NCBI GenBank assembly: GCA_903845195.1 | Contig: CAIMWO010000081.1 | Span: 1 to 33,630, forward strand | Direction of reading: 5' to 3' | From: an uncultured Phycisphaerales bacterium | Lineage (GTDB): Bacteria > Planctomycetota > Phycisphaerae > WQYP01 | Length of the DNA stretch: 33,630 nt | Part shown: piece after piece, positions 31,601 to 33,630 of the stretch | Layout of the letters: each line of letters starts with the position of its first letter | Position numbering within the stretch: position 1 is the stretch's first letter | The notes under the pieces: generated by a model | Databases searched by the model: none | What the model saw: the letters and a program-made list of their open reading frames with translations, nothing else | What the model was told of the DNA's origin: nothing | Translations under genes and position numbers: made by a program

Positions 31601-32357
31601 CCGCCGGGCTTTTCAGGAACAATTCCCGTGAATATTTCAGACGCGTATCATCCGCCAACGTCCGGCCCATGCTGATGCAGCACAGCGCATCGTGTGCGTC
31701 GTAATCCTCTTTCAGTAGGTAATGGTGATCGTTGGTCGCCACCACCGGACACCCGGCACGTTTGGCGACTTCGAGCAGTTTGGGAATCATCGCCATTTGT
31801 GCGGGATCAAAGTGATTCTGCAATTCCACATAAAAATCGTCGCCAAAAATATCCTTGTACTGCCCCGCACACGCTACCGCCGCTTCGATATCCCCACGCT
31901 CCAGGCACGACGAGATCTCCGTCCCGAAGTGCCCGTTCATGACCACCAGCCCCTCGTGGTACTTCGCCAGCGTCTCTTTATCCACGCGCGGCCGGTAGTA
32001 AAATCCTTCCGTGAATGCCAAGCTCGCCAGCTTGAGAATATTCCGCCACCCCGCCTCGTTCTTTACCACCACTGGCAGATGATATGCAGCCTCGGAAATC
32101 CCATGCGAATCCTTGTCGAACCGGCTATTCGGCGCGACATAAAACTCGCAACCGACGATCCCCTTCACATCGAATTTCTTCGCCGTCGAATACCACTCTA
32201 CCGCCCCGAACAAATTCCCGTGGTCCGTCAGCGCGATGGCCGGCATGCCCAGTTCTTTGGTCTTCTTCAGCAGGCCATCGATCGTCGCCCCCCCATCCAG
32301 CAGCGAGTAATGGGAATGCCCGTGCAGGTGAACAAATGTATTGGGGTCATAAGACAT
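28659..32357 (-). CDS. dnaE: DNA polymerase III alpha subunit (DnaE)
   Basis: A 1232-residue replicative polymerase. The PHP domain (1-280) starts FVHLHGHSHYSLLDG and keeps His12, His14, Asp21, His46, Glu71, His93, Asp210 and His212. His143 stands where Cys is usual. The polymerase core has PVGARGSGVG (369-378), the catalytic pair Asp414/Asp416 in PDIDIDI (411-417) and Asp561 in KMDFLGLRTLT. VYQEQVMRIFNRMGNIPL follows in the fingers, and an OB-fold with ILGVEDLVGTIEIVLYS lies near residue 1050-1070. The length is close to that of other DnaE1 proteins (about 1160-1200). ATG 32357 is chosen, with GGAGG ten bases upstream; GTG 32390 would add 11 residues that do not resemble the family. The preserved PHP ligands suggest built-in 3'-5' proofreading. 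Confidence 0.95.
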   Translation of the reverse strand: MSYDPNTFVHLHGHSHYSLLDGGATIDGLLKKTKELGMPAIALTDHGNLFGAVEWYSTAKKFDVKGIVGCEFYVAPNSRFDKDSHGISEAAYHLPVVVKNEAGWRNILKLASLAFTEGFYYRPRVDKETLAKYHEGLVVMNGHFGTEISSCLERGDIEAAVACAGQYKDIFGDDFYVELQNHFDPAQMAMIPKLLEVAKRAGCPVVATNDHHYLLKEDYDAHDALCCISMGRTLADDTRLKYSRELFLKSPAEMRQIFKECPEACDNTVKIAEQVDLKLDFGTRHAPVYAPPPKADGSVLPPGDYLRELCLEGLKEKFGDDIETRDPEQHKRLMDRLNYELQVICSKGFSSYFLIVWDFCTFARQNGIPVGARGSGVGTLVGYVLSLCNVDPLRYDLLFERFMDPNRSAMPDIDIDICQEGRGKVIDYVRNKYGNVCQIITFNTLGAKAAIKDVGRVLGMPLQETDRITKLIPGGPNVVLHDVVKIPDIKKLIDENPQVTKLFAIAARLEGLCRNAGMHAAGVIVCDKPLDTIVPLYKNGDDIMTQWDGPTCEKIGLLKMDFLGLRTLTILERALDLIDKDLSSGAVTVPKGCVPVFQKNRGRGHRIDIERIDLTDQHVFKTVFQKGATKGVFQFESGGMKDLLMKMKPDRVEDLIAANALYRPGPMDLIPDYCARKHGRQKVPQTHPIIDELLAETYGVMVYQEQVMRIFNRMGNIPLRRAYDIIKAISKKNADVINKEKVAFIEGAQTNGVTKAQAEELFALIEKFAGYGFNKSHSTRYAIVAYQTAWLKAYFPAQYMAALLTFEMIDQAKTVEYIDECRHLTLPNSGKTGIDILPPDINQSDADFAVVEENIRFGLAAIKGVGDKAVHSIMEARKEAGGDGEDAPKRKPQSRPYKSIFDFCERVDLRVVNKSVIESLIKCGAFDSIHPIRAATTAAVENAMRMAQASQEAKRAGQESLFGGPSTGAGAIAQAEPKVPAIPEWPKSERMTLEKSVLGFYVTNHPLRDIEALFQSYITLDTQTIRNAQDKSNGLMGGLVSKVRMMTTKSGPNAGSRWAILGVEDLVGTIEIVLYSNEYQRFAELVKPDTVLFFEGMVDKTREEPSFKAKEVYTLENVQKRKTREILIQSSSMKLDEATLESLKKIMTEHKGGTPVKIEVTDLAIQPAVRVQMQLGGGLNIQNGGVQALRNLFGESQVLAMGPNRKVKRVAPAVHEEPMIMPSDDPELVEVG

Positions 32358-32480
32358 GATCGCTGATCCTCCGTGACTCTCCCCAGGCACCCCTCCGGGC
32401 GCTCTTTTTCCACGATGCTCGATTTATCCAAGCCGTTATCCGGCGAGTATATCCTCTTCCTCCCTCGGACGTGAAGAAGT

Positions 32481-33116
32481 TTAGCACAGGTTCAGAAAAA
32501 TCATGTGGATGGCAATCGCGAGAAACAATGCCGCAGTCAAATATCGCAGCCACCGCTGCGCTCTCGGCTGTCGTCGAATCCATCCGCTGATTCCCGCCGC
32601 GAAAACCGCGCACGTGCCGAAAGTCACTATCGTGCACAATGCGAAAATCACCCCCAGCAGGACAAACTGCAACGCCACGCGCCCTCCCAGACCTTCCGGC
32701 GTCACAAACTGTGGCAGAAATGCCAGAAAGAACAACGTCACTTTGGGGTTCAACACGTTCATCAGTATGGATTGCCGGTAAATGAACCCCAGCTTCCGTC
32801 GTCCTGCGCCCGCAGTGTCGATCAGAAACGATTCCCCGGCCATCAACGTATGTATTGCCAGATAAACCAGATACGCAGCGCCGGCGAACTTGATCGCGGC
32901 AAACAGGTTCGGTGAACCTCTGAGAACCAGTGCCAACCCCAATGCCGCCGCCGTTGTATGTACCACCAGACCGGTGGCAAACCCCAACGATGCCACGATG
33001 CCCGCTCCGCGTCCCTGAGTGATCGACCGCGTAATCACTGTCAGGATATCCGGCCCCGGTGTCAGCGCCAGCCCGATCGACGCGATACTGAATGCCACCA
33101 GAGACTCTGCCGTCAT
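32481..33116 (-). CDS. LysE/RhtB-family amino-acid exporter
   Basis: A 211-residue LysE-family translocator with six membrane helices, which exports amino acids or related compounds with proton antiport. The first helix has the family motif GLALTPGPDILTVITRSI (15-32), followed by GFATGLVVHTTAAALGLA, AGAAYLVYLAIHTL and the LNPKVTLFFLAFLPQFV segment. ATG 33116 is chosen because the longer open frame (to 33215) runs back through the terminator (33134-33170) and the tRNA-Asp gene. The ribosome site is weak. The substrate cannot be told from the sequence. It lies downstream of tRNA-Asp on the same strand, separated from it by the terminator. Confidence 0.85.
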   Translation of the reverse strand: MTAESLVAFSIASIGLALTPGPDILTVITRSITQGRGAGIVASLGFATGLVVHTTAAALGLALVLRGSPNLFAAIKFAGAAYLVYLAIHTLMAGESFLIDTAGAGRRKLGFIYRQSILMNVLNPKVTLFFLAFLPQFVTPEGLGGRVALQFVLLGVIFALCTIVTFGTCAVFAAGISGWIRRQPRAQRWLRYLTAALFLAIAIHMIFLNLC

Positions 33117-33133
33117 GATTGGATTCCCGAAAC

Positions 33134-33170
33134 AAAAAAAGCCCAACGTCCTGCGACGTCGGGCTTTCTT
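33134..33170 (-). terminator. Terminator of the tRNA-Asp gene
   Basis: On the minus strand AAAGCCCGACGTC pairs with GACGTTGGGCTTT around a four-base loop and is followed by seven T. It begins four bases after the tRNA 3' end, and it separates the tRNA from the LysE-family gene. Confidence 0.85.
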
Positions 33171-33173
33171 ATG

Positions 33174-33247
33174 CGAGGGCGACGGGGTTCGAACCCGCAA
33201 CCACCGGATCGACAATCCGGTACTCTAACCAATTGAGCTACGCCCCC
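33174..33247 (-). tRNA. tRNA-Asp (anticodon GTC)
   Basis: A 74-base cloverleaf. The acceptor GGGGGCG pairs with CGCCCTC (one G-U pair). The D arm starts GCTCAATTGGTTAGAGTAC, and the anticodon arm is CCGGA-TTGTCGA-TCCGG with anticodon GTC. The T arm is GCGGG-TTCGAAC-CCCGT with one end mismatch or G-U pair. The discriminator base is G, as for tRNA-Asp. The CCA end is not encoded. TATAAT lies 47 bases upstream and a terminator follows directly. Confidence 0.95.
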
Positions 33248-33293
33248 AAATCTATGCCTCGTAAGTGTTGGTTAATGGGCCACTTACAAGCGT

Positions 33294-33299
33294 ATTATA
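33294..33299 (-). promoter_or_regulatory. -10 box upstream of tRNA-Asp
   Basis: A perfect TATAAT on the minus strand lies 47 bases before the mature tRNA 5' end. No clear -35 box is seen 16-18 bases further up, so only the -10 is reported. Confidence 0.5.
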
Positions 33300-33495
33300 C
33301 TCTCTCCACGACGTTTATTCGCCTGTCTTTCAGCCGATTTCAGACGTCGTCGCCATCATCAGGCGAGTCAAGAATCTTAGCCGAAAGAAAAGTCCATGAC
33401 AAGCGCCCCAAGGCGAAGTGTCAGAATCAGCAGTACGACGTGTATTGAATTTTATGTCTACCAATTCCTCACATTTTGCCCTCTCCCCAATGAAA

Positions 33496-33523
33496 GTGGC
33501 CGCGCCCTTTCGGACGCGGCCAC
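33496..33523 (-). terminator. Hairpin terminator of the edge PEP-CTERM gene
   Basis: On the minus strand GTGGCCGCG pairs perfectly with CGCGGCCAC. The stem extends by TCC/GGG (one G-U pair) to a GAAA tetraloop, and TTTCATT follows. It lies 46 bases after the stop codon. Confidence 0.7.
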
Positions 33524-33569
33524 AGTGCTTTCTCTTGCCTGCATACTCCCCAGGCATTCATTAACAGAT

Positions 33570-33630
33570 TCAAGCCACGCGACGACGGCGGCGGCTCAGG
33601 AGGCCGACGGCGCCCAGGGCCAACAGACCC
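33570..33630 (-). CDS. C-terminus of a second PEP-CTERM protein (cut by window edge)
   Basis: Only the last 19 codons are inside the window: GLLALGAVGLLSRRRRRVA, then TGA at 33570-33572. The hydrophobic stretch and Arg cluster match the PEP-CTERM tail of the protein ending at 9480 (GLLALGAMGLLRRRK), so this gene should encode another exported protein sorted by an exosortase. The PEP motif itself lies beyond the edge. Confidence 0.7.
   Translation of the reverse strand, partial: GLLALGAVGLLSRRRRRVA

Larger units (their letters stand above)
33248..33569. other. Spacer between tRNA-Asp and the edge PEP-CTERM gene
   Basis: About 320 bases with no supported gene. It holds the tRNA promoter -10 box near its left end and a hairpin terminator near its right end. 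The middle is unremarkable. Confidence 0.6.

Noticed and set aside
33117..33215. Upstream extension of the LysE-family protein
   Set aside because: The open frame continues through the terminator and tRNA-Asp gene. The extra residues are basic and unlike the family, which starts at the first membrane helix.
1..33630. CRISPR arrays, insertion sequences, prophage or toxin-antitoxin genes
   Set aside because: No regularly spaced direct repeats with unique spacers, no transposase or integrase motifs, and no small overlapping toxin-antitoxin gene pair were seen on either strand.

Overview
The window looks like chromosomal DNA of a planctomycete, most likely of the Phycisphaerae/Tepidisphaerales type. 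This is an inference from gene content. The supporting features are two PEP-CTERM proteins with the short Leu/Ala/Gly plus Arg-rich tail common in that phylum, a membrane protein with a CxxCGYDLR...CPECG zinc ribbon, a Gld-like ABC operon ending in a DUF4340 gene, and a MoxR-DUF58 pair. Genes mostly have clear Shine-Dalgarno sites and often use GTG or TTG starts. No phage, transposase, CRISPR array or plasmid gene was seen.

Layout. Positions 1-2200 carry a GH5-type glycosidase and a DUF4328-like membrane protein. Positions 2204-2895 are a repeat-rich non-coding stretch with GAA-loop hairpins and dispersed short repeats. Positions 2896-5147 (minus) hold a zinc-ribbon membrane protein and a large coiled-coil/TPR membrane protein of unknown function. 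Positions 5205-5393 keep a decayed fibronectin-III-like remnant, followed by more short tandem repeats. Positions 5783-7693 (minus) encode a family-39 glycosyltransferase with an 11-G tract and a start site that can be masked by a hairpin. A secreted PEP-CTERM NxxGxxxF-repeat protein follows (7933-9480), then a frameshifted moaB (minus) and a coupled DinB-like/Nudix pair (10130-11168).

Positions 11237-16337 form an envelope section: a TolC-type lipoprotein (minus) diverges from an lptF-lptG pair. Positions 16514-22467 (minus) are one operon for a Gld-like ABC system, in the order ATPase, permease, GldG-like auxiliary protein, DUF4340 protein. The last gene has a frameshift near its 3' end. 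From 22807 to 28637 (plus) come a small lipoprotein with its own terminator, a TPR lipoprotein, a zinc-ribbon membrane protein, a MoxR ATPase, a DUF58 protein and a small four-helix membrane protein. Positions 28659-32357 (minus) are dnaE, 32481-33116 a LysE-family exporter and 33174-33247 tRNA-Asp(GTC). The right edge cuts a second PEP-CTERM gene.

How the genes fit together. Most of the window concerns the cell envelope: LPS transport (lptFG), outer-membrane efflux (TolC-like), an ABC export or remodelling complex, a lipid-linked sugar transferase, lipoproteins and exosortase substrates. The clearest unusual points are the uncharacterised TPR/zinc-ribbon membrane pair, the intergenic hairpins that share a GAA triloop, the poly-G tract plus RBS hairpin of the glycosyltransferase, two single-base frameshifts in conserved genes, and a DnaE whose PHP domain keeps all nine metal-ligand positions with one Cys-to-His change.
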